From Pontederia crassipes (lineage: Eukaryota; Streptophyta; Magnoliopsida; Commelinales; Pontederiaceae), in contig CM060189.1 of assembly GCA_030549335.1 (NCBI GenBank), positions 49,260,917 to 49,324,916 on the forward strand: DNA of 64,000 nt. The letters run 5' to 3'. Shown in pieces: positions 1-13,200 of this stretch (positions within the stretch are counted from its first letter, which is position 1; every line of letters starts with the position of its first letter). The translations under genes and the position numbers were made by a program. The notes beneath the pieces were generated by a model that was not told the DNA's origin, did no database searches, and saw only the letters and a list, made by a program, of their open reading frames with translations.

Positions 1-815
1 GCTTGTGCACGGTGACGCAGGTGGAGGAGCTCAAATGCGTGCTCCGGCTCCTGCCCATATGGCTCACGACCATCCTCTACTCCGTCGTCTTCACCCAAAT
101 GGCCTCCCTCTTCGTCGAGCAGGGCGCGGCCATGGACAACGTGGTCGCGGGCTTCCGCGTGCCTCCGGCGAGCATGTCGGCGTTCGACATCGCCAGCGTG
201 GCCGTCTTCATCTTCTTCTACCGGAGGTTCGTCAGCCCCCTCGCCTCGCGGATCAGGAAGGACCCGAGGGGGCTCACGGAGCTGCAGAGGATGGGGATCG
301 GGCTCGTCATAGCGGTCATGGCGATGGTCGCGGCCGGGACGGTCGAAGTGTACAGGCTGAAGCACGTGTGCGGAGGAGCCGGCAGCTGCGCCAGCGGGGT
401 CGAGAGCTCCTTGAGCATAATGTGGCAGATACCGCAGTACGCGCTGATAGGGGCGTCAGAGGTGTTCATGTACGTGGGGCAGCTCGAGTTCTTCAACGAC
501 CAGGCGCCGGACGGCCTGAAGAGCTTCGGGAGCGCACTGTGCATGACGTCCATCTCGCTGGGGAACTATGTGAGCAGCCTGCTGGTGACCATCGTGATGG
601 GGATCACGGCGTCGGAGGACCGCCCCGGTTGGATCCCGGGGAACCTGAACAGGGGGCACATGGACAAGTTCTACTTCCTCCTGGCCGCGCTCACCACGGC
701 GGACTTGGCCGTGTACTTGGCCTGCGCGAGGTGGTACGAGGGCATCAAGCGAGACCAGAGACACGAGCGGCAGGTGGATGATAGAGCTGTGGCCAATTCA
801 CATCTGCAGGTCTAA
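1..815 (+). CDS. NPF7-type nitrate/peptide transporter (NRT1/PTR family), C-terminal part, 5' truncated by the window edge
   Basis: The open frame enters from the left edge and stops with TAA at 813-815, giving about 270 residues, roughly the C-terminal 45% of a usual 580-620-residue NPF protein. The start VTQVEELKCVLRLLPIW and the following FTQMASLFVEQGAAM are typical of the second half of NPF proteins and look closest to the NPF7 group (from memory). The PTR signature region lies near residues 140-200 (IPQYALIGASEVFMYVGQLEFF, then the GLKSFGSALC and LGNYVSS segments), with about five hydrophobic helices. Family members are proton-coupled plasma- or organelle-membrane transporters; NPF7.2 and NPF7.3 act in xylem nitrate/potassium loading and unloading. 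Substrate cannot be read from sequence. The exon is strongly G/C-rich at third positions, unlike the AT-rich DNA after 815. The last exon appears to begin before base 1. Confidence 0.9.
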   Translation, partial: LCTVTQVEELKCVLRLLPIWLTTILYSVVFTQMASLFVEQGAAMDNVVAGFRVPPASMSAFDIASVAVFIFFYRRFVSPLASRIRKDPRGLTELQRMGIGLVIAVMAMVAAGTVEVYRLKHVCGGAGSCASGVESSLSIMWQIPQYALIGASEVFMYVGQLEFFNDQAPDGLKSFGSALCMTSISLGNYVSSLLVTIVMGITASEDRPGWIPGNLNRGHMDKFYFLLAALTTADLAVYLACARWYEGIKRDQRHERQVDDRAVANSHLQV

Positions 816-1096
816 TTAGTTAACTAATAATTCATCAAGGCTAATGACACTTCTTCCTCTGCAGAGGCATAAGAACTGTATTCATATTAATTATCCCTAA
901 AAGAATCCCAATAGTAGAGATGATTGAGACTTAATTTCTGAACAAGATCATCCATTTTAGGGAGGGAGGGAGGGAGAGAGAGTTCTTGTGCCTGCCCCAA
1001 TTAGATTTTTTCTGGGATTTATATACTATCAGATGTAATAAATGAATCAAATTTTGATTCGATTAATATAGGTCTCCATTTTAGTTGAGTCCTTCG

Positions 1097-1877
1097 TAGG
1101 GATGGCACCCGACTCTGTTCCCCGCCCCCGAATTTTCGGTCCGGAAGAAATTTTATCCCTCGTCCCGATCCCCGTCGGGACCCCGAATCCTGCGATCCGA
1201 TCTTAATTTGGACCATATTAAACTAAATTGAACCGATAAAAAATCGGGTTGAACCGTATTTTTTTATTTAGTCAAAAAAATTTATTAATTTTTTTACTAA
1301 GAGATAATTTAATAAAAATTATTATTATAAATTTAAAAAATATCTAAGGTGAACTTTCTCCATGAACATTCAATATTGATCCATTAATCTCCTCATTCAT
1401 TTATATTTGTCTATTTACTCTCACTTACCTACTACTATCAATGTAGGACTATTATTGTACACTCATGGCTGAGTTATTTCAGCTCCACGGTTTCTTTCCC
1501 TTAAGTCAAAATTCAAAAAATTTCTTATTTCTAGATGAAATAAAATATTTGGAAGCAATAAAAAATAGTGGTCAGGAAGGTTATAGTAGCAAAAGCCATT
1601 GGAATTTTTGGTCCAAATTCAAATTTGGAATCAATGTAATATAGTGATTGAGGGTTTCGTATATTTCATATACTTTGTATCTTTGGGGTGTGAGAACTCG
1701 AGGGTCTCGCGGGGCGGGGATAACTCCTCCTATCCCGATCTTCGAAAGAGGGTTCGAAGACAATTTTCTCCCATTCCCGACCCCGCAAAAAAAATTCATC
1801 GAGTTCGGAGCCCTGATCGAAGATTTCTCGCGGGACGCCGCGGGCCCCGTACGGGGCGAGAAATATTGTCATCCCTA
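1097..1877. mobile_element. Non-autonomous hAT-like element with GC-rich ends
   Basis: The ends are short inverted repeats (TAGGGATGGCA at the left, complement TAGGGATGACA at the right). An 8-bp direct duplication flanks them, gtccttcg at 1089-1096 and gtccttgg at 1878-1885, one mismatch. Eight-bp duplications are characteristic of hAT transposition. Both ends are unusually rich in CCCCG/GGGGC runs while the middle is AT-rich. No transposase frame is present; open frames inside are short and unrelated to any protein I know. The class is inferred from the TSD length and end structure only. Confidence 0.6.
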
Positions 1878-1885
1878 GTCCTTGG

Positions 1886-4800
1886 TCACTGAATAAATTT
1901 TAAAAGCACTTTTAGTTTATCGAATATTTTTAATGGAGAAATGATTTTAAAAGATTATATGTGAGAGACTTAGATAATTATATAATATAATTATTGGAGA
2001 ACGATTTTACTAGAAGGAAAAATATTGTAAGTTAACGACGGAATTTTCCAATTAGATGTTTCGCAATGCATAAAAACGTGTCCTAATCACGGGAAGACAC
2101 GACACAGCATAGATTATTATTACCTCTTTATTTTCCAATTTACTAAGACCCACCCTAATATATGTATCTACACGTACCGAACTTACTTATCGAATGTAAT
2201 TACGTATAGGATTCATATGAAAACGTTTGATCATGCTGGCGACAGATCTTGATCTTGAATCACATGTTCGATTGCTCTTAGCTTTGGATAGAACAAAATA
2301 CTATAACCAGGGTTATAATTAGGATACACTATTAACCTGACAATTTTAATCTCAACCGTTATAAATAAGAAAATACTCCAAACCTAAAAAAAGGAATGGA
2401 ATGGAATGAAATAAAATTCCTGTGAGCTCTGTTTGATTGCGGATTAAGTGCTGAAATAAGCGTTTAATCGTCAGAATGCAGCCAAACAGGTGATGGATTA
2501 GGATTAAGAGAAGGCAAAATATGCACAAATTCATGTGTGTATATTTTTTTAGGTTATCATATTCTTCAATTTCGATGGAATACAAAGTTCATACTCGTCG
2601 TGATGGAGGGACGAGCGAAGAAGAATACTTCATGTCGGCTACCCTCCTCTTCCAATGATGACAATGATGTTCACAAGACGTAGACATGTGCTCCTCTTTG
2701 TGATAATTAGGGCGCCAACGTTGAATATGAGCATCGACATAGAGTCATCTTGCGAAGAGTTACAGGAGAGGCAACAATAAAATCTATTTATTGGTGTTTT
2801 ACTCTTACATCCGCGAAGGGCTTTTCCACAAGGAAAAAACTTATGCATAAATCTTAATAATTTTTTTTTTTTTTGAAAAATAGGGGATCCTTATGTCAAT
2901 TTTTTTTTAAATGATTAAGAAAATAAACTTAGAAAAAGGAAAAGCTTTCTGTCCTCTTTATGCATAAGCACAATGAAGAAATAGGGGAGGGAGGGAGTTG
3001 CAGAAAGAAGGAAAGTGTAGTAGTATTACATTGGGATAGGAAGAACGGAGAGGAAGAAAATGGATACAAGTCCAACAGTTCAGGTTCAAATTAGGAAGCT
3101 GTAATTTACAGCACAATATTTGTGTTTGTACATCCATTGCACCCTTTTAATATGTAAACTTGATATGATATAGGAAGGCACTGGGATATTACCATTCTAA
3201 ACAGTAGGGCAGTTTGTTGAACAAGTGTTATTATGAGAATAAGAATAGGTAATCTAAAGGATTTGTCATTTACTTCAATTGACAATATCATAAAGGCTGC
3301 TTCAATCATTGCTTCAATAATTCTACAGATAAATTTCCATTACTTTTGTTCGCGTAAAAAATATTGCATAAAATAGGCATACCAAATAGCAAAAGTGTTT
3401 GAATATAAATAAGATGAATGAAGAAAACATTATTTGTGATAGTTAAAATGTGTCTTTTGTTATTCTAGATCTCAATATGAATAGAATTTTTTTCAGATAT
3501 TATTATTCTACGAATAATAATCAGGATTATTATTCTTCAAAATAAATTTTCTTCATCATATTCCGTTGAAAAATGAAATGATGTGAAGTGGGAACAAAAA
3601 AGAGAGTTAGTAATTTTCTCTTGTCAAATGGAATATCTAAAACTAAACACAGTTTTTGAAAAGCTGACTGAATTTATTATGTAATGAATAAGGGTGGGTT
3701 TATTGTAGTGGATTAAATATGTTCTGGGGTTTGAGTCAAGAATAAGCAATTCCTGTTAAAAGGACTTGGGGTGTGTGAAAAAAATTATTCTCGAGAACTA
3801 ATCGATTAGATAGAAAAGTTTAGGTTGATGTTTGGATGAAGAAATGTAATGATGAGAATTTAAAAAGTTGATTTGATAGATAAATTCTAATAGGTGTTTG
3901 GATAAAAATTAAAAATTAAGAATATAATTTATTATTTTATGAGGTATAACATTATAGTAAATAAAAATATGTTATTTAATTTACATAAATCGATATATTA
4001 TTTGTATTTATTTGATTAAATATTTAATCCGATTAATATTATAATTTACGTAAATCTTAATATCCAAATATAATATATTTTTTTATAAAAATAGTTGAAC
4101 ATTTTAATTATAAAATATTTCTGAATTATTAGAAGTAAACATTTTATACTTTTAATTATTTACATTTAATAATTTATTTTATAAGATGACCAATAATGTA
4201 TTAATAAATAACTAAATTATATATACTTACATTACACAATAATTAAAAAATAAATGAAAGAAAAAAAATCAAAAGATGAGTATGAAAAGACATACAGAAG
4301 AAACAAAAAAAAAAAAAAGAAACGTGGCAAGGCAAGATCAGGTCAAGTGAAAGTTCCCGTCACATATATTATTTGACAGGTGTTCTGTCCTTTGTTATGC
4401 AAACTTAACACAGCCTTCAAGAAACATTGTTCACAAAATTATCTTTTTATTGACAAGATTATCTTTCATCATTTTGGACGCTAAATCACCTTTTATTTGG
4501 AAGAATAATACTCTATTCTGGTTATTCTGTTAAAAAAATTGTAATTACAGAGATGACTTGTCCTGTGATTGCAACCTACTGTATCGACAAAATAAAAAAT
4601 AGAATGATATCTTGACTTTTATTTTATTGCAAGAAAGGCACCCATGGACATTTGGGAGAGGTATGGGCCACAAATTTTGATACTTTATTCAATTAGGAGT
4701 TCCTCTTAGAAAAAAAAAACAAGAATTAGGAGTTGAGTTGACTACGGATTCTTGCGTGAGGCTTTCTTCGTGTACACAAAGCATTCTGAATATAAGTATT

Positions 4801-5739
4801 TTGAATGAAAGAAAACATCGAATTGGGGATGGAGAATAAATGAGTCCTATGAGGAATTTTCATGTTTCCATCATTCAGATTCAGCTCCTCTATCAAGCCA
4901 TTTACCAATACTGAAAGTATTGCCTGTTCCAGTTACCACAATTTCATAATACATCAAAAACTGTACAACTGATTTGCCACAAACACACAGCTGCTGATCC
5001 GAGAAAAGACTACAAATGTACGACTGAGAAATGTTAATTGCAGACAACTGATTTCTTTTTCCGCCAAGAAACAAGCATTTCTTTGCATAATGGAAGGACA
5101 TCAAATTATGACCATTGAATATCATTTGAGCAGATCTTGAATAATCCAAAAATTTTCTATCTTTTCCATTAGAAATATCCAACAATCTATATGCTACTCG
5201 TAGCTCGATCACTGTTTTGATTCATTTTGAATTCTTTTATTTTTTTTTTCCTCAAAGAGATTGCATTCTTGGTGTCTACAAGGCAAGCTCTCAATCTTCA
5301 TAAGGAACAGAAAAAAAAAGAACAATGACATTTGATTCAGCTTTAGCCAACCAGACTTTAGAAAGTTTGCCAAAAACCAAGGAAACATATTCTTTATTGT
5401 TAGGATAGGAGAGATAGCTATTATTCTAAATTCTAGAAACAAATGAATGAAGGATGGACATCCATTGAAACAGGGTAGGCAGGGATAATGCATTAAGATA
5501 CAGCACTCCAATTTTGCTGGAAGTGTAATCTGTTAATGTTTGATGCATATCAACCGTAGCACAGACTATACTACACTTTTTCATCCAATCTACTGATCTT
5601 CATTTCAGGGATGCAGGAATGTGCATGACAATATTAAAAACAAATGTCAACATTCGCGTGTCATGTTAGATAATGAAAAAAAAAATCTAAGAACTGATTA
5701 GAAAGTTCATAACTTTGCAAATTAGATTTCTTATCAAGA
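1886..5739. other. AT-rich intergenic region, no gene recognised
   Basis: No open frame here resembles a known protein and none shows convincing splice-linked coding structure. It contains homopolymer A/T tracts, for example around 2862-2872 and 4305-4317, a local palindrome of TAATAATCNGGATTATTA type near 3513-3535, and sequence from 4740 to 5510 with several modest minus-strand open frames of low complexity. I see nothing I can call functional. It separates the NPF gene from the TLC gene, which point in opposite directions with their 3' ends facing. Confidence 0.5.
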
Positions 5740-5755
5740 AGCAGAATGGATGCCC

Positions 5756-5784
5756 TTGATAAGGCTTTGTTGTTGTTGTTGTTG
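5756..5784 (+). mobile_element. Tail-only RTE-type retroinsertion (29 bp)
   Basis: The insert consists of TTGATAAGGCTTTG followed by a run of TTG triplets, matching only the last bases plus tail of the LINE at 11325-13291. It is bracketed by a 16-bp duplication, agcagaatggatgccc at 5740-5755 and agcagaatggctgccc at 5785-5800, one mismatch. This fits target-primed reverse transcription that stopped almost immediately. It lies about 60 bp beyond the stop codon of the TLC gene, probably in its 3' UTR. Confidence 0.75.
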
Positions 5785-5847
5785 AGCAGAATGGCTGCCC
5801 ACATTTAGTGGAACTATGTTCAGTGTCCTCTTACCGGAGAATGGCGG

Positions 5848-6585
5848 CTAATTGTCCTTCTTGCTGCCCTCCTTTTCTCTAAGAAGCTCCAGCCACAAGT
5901 TAGAAATCCACATGATGCTTACCAAGATTGCTGTGTTAACGACAACAATCCAGGATATAGAAACCCACACCGGAATGACATTGCTGGCCTTGCCACTCAA
6001 ATGGTATGCAGTCATCTTGTAGGCAAACAGTGGTCCGGCAAAGGCCCTCATGAGAGTATACAAGGCATAAAAAGGAGGTGACACCATCTTGTATATTTTC
6101 TCTGCCGTCGGCGATTCTGCTTTCTTCATCCCGGACAATGTCCATATGTTCTGCCACGCGCTAGTCACTTCCGCAAGCACCAATAGGACCAGAAGCGCAA
6201 ATGCGCCATGGGCAGCAAGATAACGGCAGGTCACGAACACAAAGAGCGTGGCAAGGTGGTGGGCGATGAAGAGGTAGTCGCCGGGCAGGAAGATCAAATA
6301 GTGCAGGAGATCAACGGTAAAGTAGGCTATGCTGAATTCCAGGACAAGGTTCTGGAAGTTGGTGTTCTGTGACGCAAATCCTCGAACAGGTTGATCCAAG
6401 ATGGCAGCAAGGGCCAAGAACGCGGCCGGCGATCCATGGAACAAAGAGATGAAACAACTGGAGGCTGCAGAACGATGCTTCGGGCTCCAGTTGCGGAAAA
6501 CTACTAAGCGTCCGATGAGATAAATAGCAGAGAACATGCCAAGGAGGTGAGGGGAACAGGAGTGGTCTGGGATCGAAACCTCCAT
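5848..6585 (-). CDS. TLC (TRAM/LAG1/CLN8) domain membrane protein, At5g14285-like
   Basis: A single-exon 245-residue protein. I take ATG at 6585 (MEVSIPDHSC) as the start because the open frame upstream of it has no ATG. There are six to seven hydrophobic segments. The TLC core is clear: HYLIFLPGDYLFIAHHLATL around residues 95-115 with the paired histidines, then FALLVLLVLAEVTSAWQNIW around 130-150. The C-terminus is basic and ER-like (EKEGSKKDN). The TLC superfamily includes ceramide synthases and lipid-sensing or transport proteins of the ER; the plant subgroup with this short form has no firmly established reaction, so I do not assign one. It lacks the homeobox and Lag motif extension of true ceramide synthases. 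The gene runs away from U1-C on the same strand; 3' of it is a tiny RTE tail insertion. Confidence 0.85.
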   Translation of the reverse strand: MEVSIPDHSCSPHLLGMFSAIYLIGRLVVFRNWSPKHRSAASSCFISLFHGSPAAFLALAAILDQPVRGFASQNTNFQNLVLEFSIAYFTVDLLHYLIFLPGDYLFIAHHLATLFVFVTCRYLAAHGAFALLVLLVLAEVTSAWQNIWTLSGMKKAESPTAEKIYKMVSPPFYALYTLMRAFAGPLFAYKMTAYHLSGKASNVIPVWVSISWIVVVNTAILVSIMWISNLWLELLREKEGSKKDN

Positions 6586-7202
6586 GATCAAGAGAAAAAA
6601 AAATGTAGATTTTGGAAACGTCACAGCCCCGGTGCAACAAAAAGTAGATCTTTTACCCTCCCAAGTGGAAAAAGATCAGAGCTTCTACGATCAAACCAAT
6701 GCGAGAGAGATGAAGAAACAACAAAACACACTTTCTTTTTTCTTTCGTTCTTTCTTTCACCCAACAATCGTCACAATGAGATTGCGATCAAACCAATGCG
6801 ACAACCGATGATACTTCTTTCTCCAGAACGAATTTGGCGCCCGAGGACCCAAAACCAACCTTCGTACCAACAGAAAACACCCTCTTTTGAAGGTGGAGAA
6901 GAATCTTCACAAAGGCGAGAACTTTCTGATTCAAACGCACAATTCGCACCAAGAACATAAATCGAAATCGTCCAGATTTAAACTTATTCTAAGAGGAATA
7001 GGACTACGAGAGGTACCTGTGCTCTGAACGTTAGGGTTAAAAGTCGATCTTGAGAACACGAAATAAATTTGCAACCAGACCAAGAAGTGTACGATTCCTC
7101 CTCTTTATTGCTCTGTTCTGCTTCACCAGCTCTGTTTCCCGTTGCCGTCGAGAACTCCAAAAAGGCAAAGATGTTTATGTAAATCTACACCTCCATTAAA
7201 TC

Positions 7203-7247
<45 letters not shown>

Positions 7248-8833
7248 GGCGTGGAGAATAATAAAGTTTATGCATGAGAATATTCTTCCCGGCACTTGTA
7301 CGGAAACCGTTTTGTGATAACTGCGGCACTTCACTAAGTTTTATTCAATCATGTGTTTGATATTTTGGTTGATGCAATAATTAATTAATAATATATTTTG
7401 CCTCCGAGGAGTTTGGATTAGCATCATGGCAACTTGGCGTACAAGTATTTGCATGCCAAGAATAATGCTTGGGAATATTATTGTGCTAATTTAAGGTTTT
7501 TTTTATTATATCATAGCCTCAATCTTTCATTGTAGTTGAAAAAAAAAATACTGATAAAAGTTCTAATTAAACAAATTCAAAAGTATAATTATAGATTAAA
7601 GTTTAAATATAAAATCGAATCTCCAAAAGTGGCAACAGTTTTGTCTAAATCATGTCTACCTGTCATCTTTTTTATTTTATTTTATTTATCCAATTAGACT
7701 CTTCCCCTTTATCGCAATACTCTTGAAAACACACAAAAAAAAGAAACGTTTTTCTTTCTTAAAATATGCATTTGAAACAGAGAAAGGTAAAAATACCAAC
7801 AATGTCTTTTACTTCCAATAAAAAAATATTCAGATAAAAAAACAAAAAAATATTGATAAATGAGGTCAAGAATTTTTTAAAAAATGTTCTAGAAATGGAA
7901 ACTACTTCATAATCAAGGACAAAAAAAATAGTTTAAAATACGCAAAAAAAATTAAAAAAGAAAAAGCTCAATGATAAAAGGACAATGACATAAAATAAAC
8001 GCCACTAAACTATAAAAGAAATGAACCTTCCAGTATACGGCAATAATTCTTCTATCTTAAATTATTGCTTGGGCCTGATCGATGAAGCAAACTGCGATTA
8101 TATCATGTCATCAAATTTTATGATTGCCAGAACAAGATAATGAAATCAATGAGAAGTTATGATACACAAGCAAATGCCAGTTTAGACCTGCTAAAATTCA
8201 GCTAAGACTTGCTTGACATAGCCTCACAGCTTGCTTGCTAAACATCTCTTTCTCCTTTGCCTTGTACCATTTAGAAAAAAAAAAAGTAGGAAAACTTCTT
8301 GTGACATAGTTGAGGATTGCTTTGACTCTCTTTCCATCCTGAAAATTTGTTCCACACAGAACTAAAGAAAAGATGTTTGCCAGCATGATCTTATATACCA
8401 CGATCACAGTTCTAATAGAGCGTGGGAATCTCAACCAATCTTAAAATACAATCATCATTAAGGGAAAAAATAGATTCTTTAGATCAGACAAACAAATGTT
8501 TAGGTAGAGATTCACCAAATTAACAGGAAAGTTTGCTTCAGAAAAAAGATGACAGAAGAGCGCACAAAAACTGATGCTTAATGTTGAGACAATAAACTAC
8601 TTGCGGGACAAAGAAACATGCATACTGTCCAATAAACAAAAGGGAAACAAGTCATACTGTTAAGATGATGAAATATCCTACACATGGAGACTCTCTAACA
8701 GGTCATTATCATTTAAGTCAATCATAGAGATAGACTACCTCAGAAATTCTCAAATGATGTCGATCAATCAGGAATGCAATATGAATTAGTCTGCATGCAT
8801 CAGCTGGGTTTTGTCAAAGAAAAGTTCGCTCTG
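6586..8833. other. 5' side of the TLC gene and 3' side of U1-C, no further gene
   Basis: The first few hundred bases beyond 6585 are the likely leader and promoter of the TLC gene (minus strand), with a CT-rich stretch near 7090-7130 and a TAGGGTTA telo-box-like element near 7030. From about 7340 to 8833 the DNA is AT-rich with many A tracts and no recognisable coding frame. The part next to 8833 should include the U1-C 3' UTR and poly(A) site, which I could not fix precisely. Confidence 0.4.
7203..7247. repeat. (ATT)n microsatellite, about 15 units
   Basis: An uninterrupted TTA/ATT triplet run upstream of the TLC gene. It is probably length-variable between individuals. Confidence 0.95.
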
Positions 8834-10186
8834 TTAGTTGTTTCCTGATCCAGATGATGTATTGAACGCCTCAAAGTTTGATGTTGTTGCTGTTGCTGGA
8901 TTAGCCTGATATATCATAGGATTGACTGGGGCACTTACATCCCCTGAGGTTGGAGGAGCCAGAATAGGAGGTCTCGGCAGATTATTCAACATTGCTGCCG
9001 ATGTTGTACCAGGAGGTAACGCAATTTGTGGTGGCATTGTGGGAGCAACTCCATATCCTGTCAACAGAAAAGAAAATGTTGCTTCTAATAAACACAAAAG
9101 ATGTGATATTGATTTAATCCACCAGTAAAATGAAAAAAAAAGATGTGAAATGTGTTCATGTCACCCAGGTTGAAACATCAAATTTCTGAGGTCTAAGCAT
9201 ACAACATTTTGTCATGACAACGAGAAGCAGGTTGTTCCCTAGAAAGACTAAGTTATGTCCAAAGTTCTAAATAGGCAGATTACCTTTTTTACTGCAACAT
9301 TAAGTTGCCTGTTGTCTGACATCGAGTTGGTATCACTAAATAGGTTTCTCAGTTCGATGCTTATTAACAGATCCATAGCTAATAATGTTAACCTTAACCA
9401 AACGAATTGTTTAAGCATTTAACCAAACGAATTGTTTAACCATTTTTTTAAGATGGGTAATTGGATAATATGGAAATGACATGAATATACAAAGACATAA
9501 GAAACTCCAGAAAAAATAAAGACTAAATCACAGAATCTTGCCATTAAAGAATGACACATTTCAAGAACCTGTGTAACATAGTCTCAACCAAGCACTTATC
9601 TTCCAATAAGAAGCTTTGTTGTTGTTACAAAAGGAGGTCATTGGCATAATACAAGAAAATTAGAAATAAACTCTTTCGCTCAAAACTCAAACCATTAACC
9701 TCTATAAAAGGAATCAAGGTTCCAACCATTCCACCAAGGAGTTGGTTGATTATTAAACACTTTTGTGCTTTATTTACTTACAATTATTACAAGAAACTTC
9801 AGTATATCTTATTTATAATGAATATATAAAGTTTCCTTGAAAGTTTCCTTAAGAAAATAATCTGCCCCAGCCCCAAACTTCAAATGAAAACCACCTGCAC
9901 AGAAAACATACAATATTCATTTTGATAATTACAATCTAACTTTTTTTAAAATGAAAAAGGATCTCTACCGAGCTTGTAGCCATCCATTTTTATTAAGTAG
10001 AAATAAGGTTATATTATAATCTAATTACAAATGCAAAAGACAACAGACATTCTAGACCCTCTAATGGCCAGCCCACAACTTTGCCGAAGAAGCCGCATGT
10101 AGAATAATGTTCTCCAAATACCATTGCTTCACCTGATGACAGGGGAGCCGGCGACCGAAGCCCCGGTGAACGGCGGCCACTATAAT

Positions 10187-10247
<61 letters not shown>

Positions 10248-13200
10248 TCTGGGCATTGTCTCGGAGAGAGGCTCGGTGTGTCGATTTTTTTGAGTAATAT
10301 ATCTAGATAGAGCAAGATCTATTGGTGAATAATATACCGAAAGGTTTGGTTACTAATAGAGCGGAATGGCGTCGTATGATCCATGTAGCCGACCCCACCT
10401 AGTGGGATAAGGCTTTGTTGTTGTTGTTGTTGTTGTATATCTAGATATGCCCGGGGAATCTTTATTGACGTCATTTCGAGAATAGAAAGATGTTTCACTG
10501 CAGCCATATAGCCCAAAGAACCGCTAATGGTAGTACAAGTTGATGTCTCCATACGTATGTTCGAATTGTTGTTGTCGCCCACCAAATTTGTATGAGTTCC
10601 AAAAAGCCGCTTAAGATGTCACATCCAGCCATCGACAACATGATGCAGCCCAAACATCCTAAGCCACATCCCCGCAGAAGTCACATGATACATCAGCCGA
10701 TGGCAGACACTCCATAAGATTTTGTGAGTATTTGTTTGCATCGAAAAAGCCAAACAAAAATTTTTATCCTCAATGGTGTTGTCATCTTCCATAACAATCG
10801 AAAATCCACTAGAAAATCACCAGGTTGTGAATCATTGTCCATTCAAAGAATACACCATCTGAGCAAAATATTTCCCAGAATCGAGAATCTTATATGGAGT
10901 AATTAGGTGCACAACCATCAATCTGTCCCAGGAGGCTAACAAAATCCTGAGTGGATAAAATAGTTGAAAATGAAGGAAGCTATATGTCACTTCTCACAGA
11001 ATGTTGACCAGTAATTTGCAGTGGTAAGCCTTCTTATCCTACGCAATAGCATATAGCTTTGGTAGGAGGAACTTAAAGGAACATCACCTGCCCAAGGATC
11101 TGTCCAAAATTGAAAGTCATGCCCGTTGCCCAGGTTCATTCACAAAAAAGGTTTTATAAGCCTGAGAGTAGTCAGGACACCCATCCAGAAAGACACAACC
11201 TCTAGGCACTGTCAAACATGATCCTAATATGACTTGTAGAAATTACCGTTGACCATAAATCTGATTGGGTACCCATAACCCAACATGCCCATTTGGAAAA
11301 TAGGGCCATATTTGTCTGCCAAAGGAGAATCAAAAGGTTTTGGACCACGAGATAAGGAGACTTGGTGATGGAATGAGGAGGTCCAAGAAAAGGTGCGTAA
11401 TAAGAAGAATTGTTTCAAGGCGATACACTTGGACAATAGTTCTGACAATTGGGAAAAGTATCGTTTGGCGAAAAGGGAGGCTAAGAAGGCAGTTAGTGAT
11501 GCTCGTGCTAAAGCATATGAGGGGTTTTATAAGAAGTTAGGGACAAAGGCCGGTGAACAAAGGATTTACAAGATTGCAAGGAATAAAGAGGAGTCGAGAG
11601 ATTTGGATCAAGTAAGATGCATAAAAAATGAAGTTGGCAAGGTTTTAGTTACTGAAGGAGATATTAAGAACAGATGGGAAGAGTATTTCTATAAGCTATT
11701 TAATGATGGATGTGAAGGTTCCCGTTGTGATTTGGAGGACTTGACAGTTAGCGAATGTGAACTTAATAGGTCATTTTATCGTAGAATTAAAGTCTCGGAG
11801 GTTAGCGAAGCTCTTAAGAAAATGGAGAATGGTAAAGCCGTTGGACCGGATGGTATACCGATTGAAGTTTGGAAATGTTTAGGAGAAAAATGTGTGTTGT
11901 GGTTATGTAAACTATTTAATGAGATTTTACGGTCGAAAAAGATGCCTGATGATTGGAGATTAAGTACATTAGTTCCTATTTACAAAAATAAAGGGGATAT
12001 TCAGAATTGTGCAAATTATAGAGGGATTAAACTTATGAGTCACACTATGAAATTATGGAAAAAAGTGATTGAGCATAGATTGAGAACGGAGACTAGTATT
12101 TCTGAGAGACAATTTGGGTTCATGCCAGGAAGATCCACTACAGAGGCGATTTATTTACTAAGGGGGATGATGGAGAAGTATCGAAGTAGGAGAAGAGACT
12201 TACATATGGCTTTCATTGACTTAGAGAAGGCGTATGATCGGGTACCAAGGGATGTACTTTGGAAAGCCTTGCAAAAGAAGAGGGTGAATGTTGCCTACAT
12301 TAAGGTAATACAAGATATGTACGATGGGGCATTGACTAGGGTTAGGACACCCGGAGGTGAGACAACTGAATTTCCTATAGGAATTGGCCTACATCAAGGA
12401 TCAGCTTTAAGCCCGTATATATTTAACTTAGTTATCGATGCTATAACCGAGAGTATCACAGAGGAGGTACCTAAGTGCATGCTATTTGCGGATGATATAG
12501 TACTTTTAGCGGATTCAAGAGAAGAGATTAATACAAAATTGGAAATATGGAGAAATACGTTGGAGTCAAAGGGTTTTCGTTTAAGTAGGAATAAAACAGA
12601 ATATATGCATAGCAATTTCACAAATAAACAACTTAGAGACGATTTGAAAGTTAGGTTAGGGGAGGATATAATTCCTCAAGTGACAAAGTTCAAATATTTA
12701 GGATCAATTGTAAGACAAGATGGTGAGATTGATGACGATGTTAATCATAGAATTCAAGCTGGTTGGTGTAAGTGGAGGAAAGCCACTAGAGTTCTTTGTG
12801 ATAGAAAAGTACCCAACAAAGTTAAAGGAAAATTCTATCGTACTGCTATAAGGCCAGCAGTGTTATATGGTAGTGAATGTTGGGCTATGAAGGGACAACA
12901 TGAACGTAAAGTGGGGGTAGCCGAAATGAGGATGTTGAGATGGATGTGTGGTCATACAAGATTAGATAAGATTAGGAATGACCATATACGTGAACGAGTC
13001 GGAGTGGCTCCTATTAGTGAGAAAATGGTAGAGAATCGTTTGAGATGGTTTGGTCGTGTTCAGAGAAGACCATTAGATGCGCCAGTAAGAAGAGTAGATC
13101 AAATAATCTGGAGTCCGATTAAAAGAGGGAGAGGGAGGCCAAGGCGGACACTTGGCGAACTAATAGAGCAAGATCTATTGGTGAATAATATACCGAAAGG

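Noticed and set aside
10061-10315. Minus-strand open frame over the rRNA-like segment
   Set aside because: It runs antisense through a plastid 23S rRNA fragment and a retroinsertion boundary. The peptide is an artefact.
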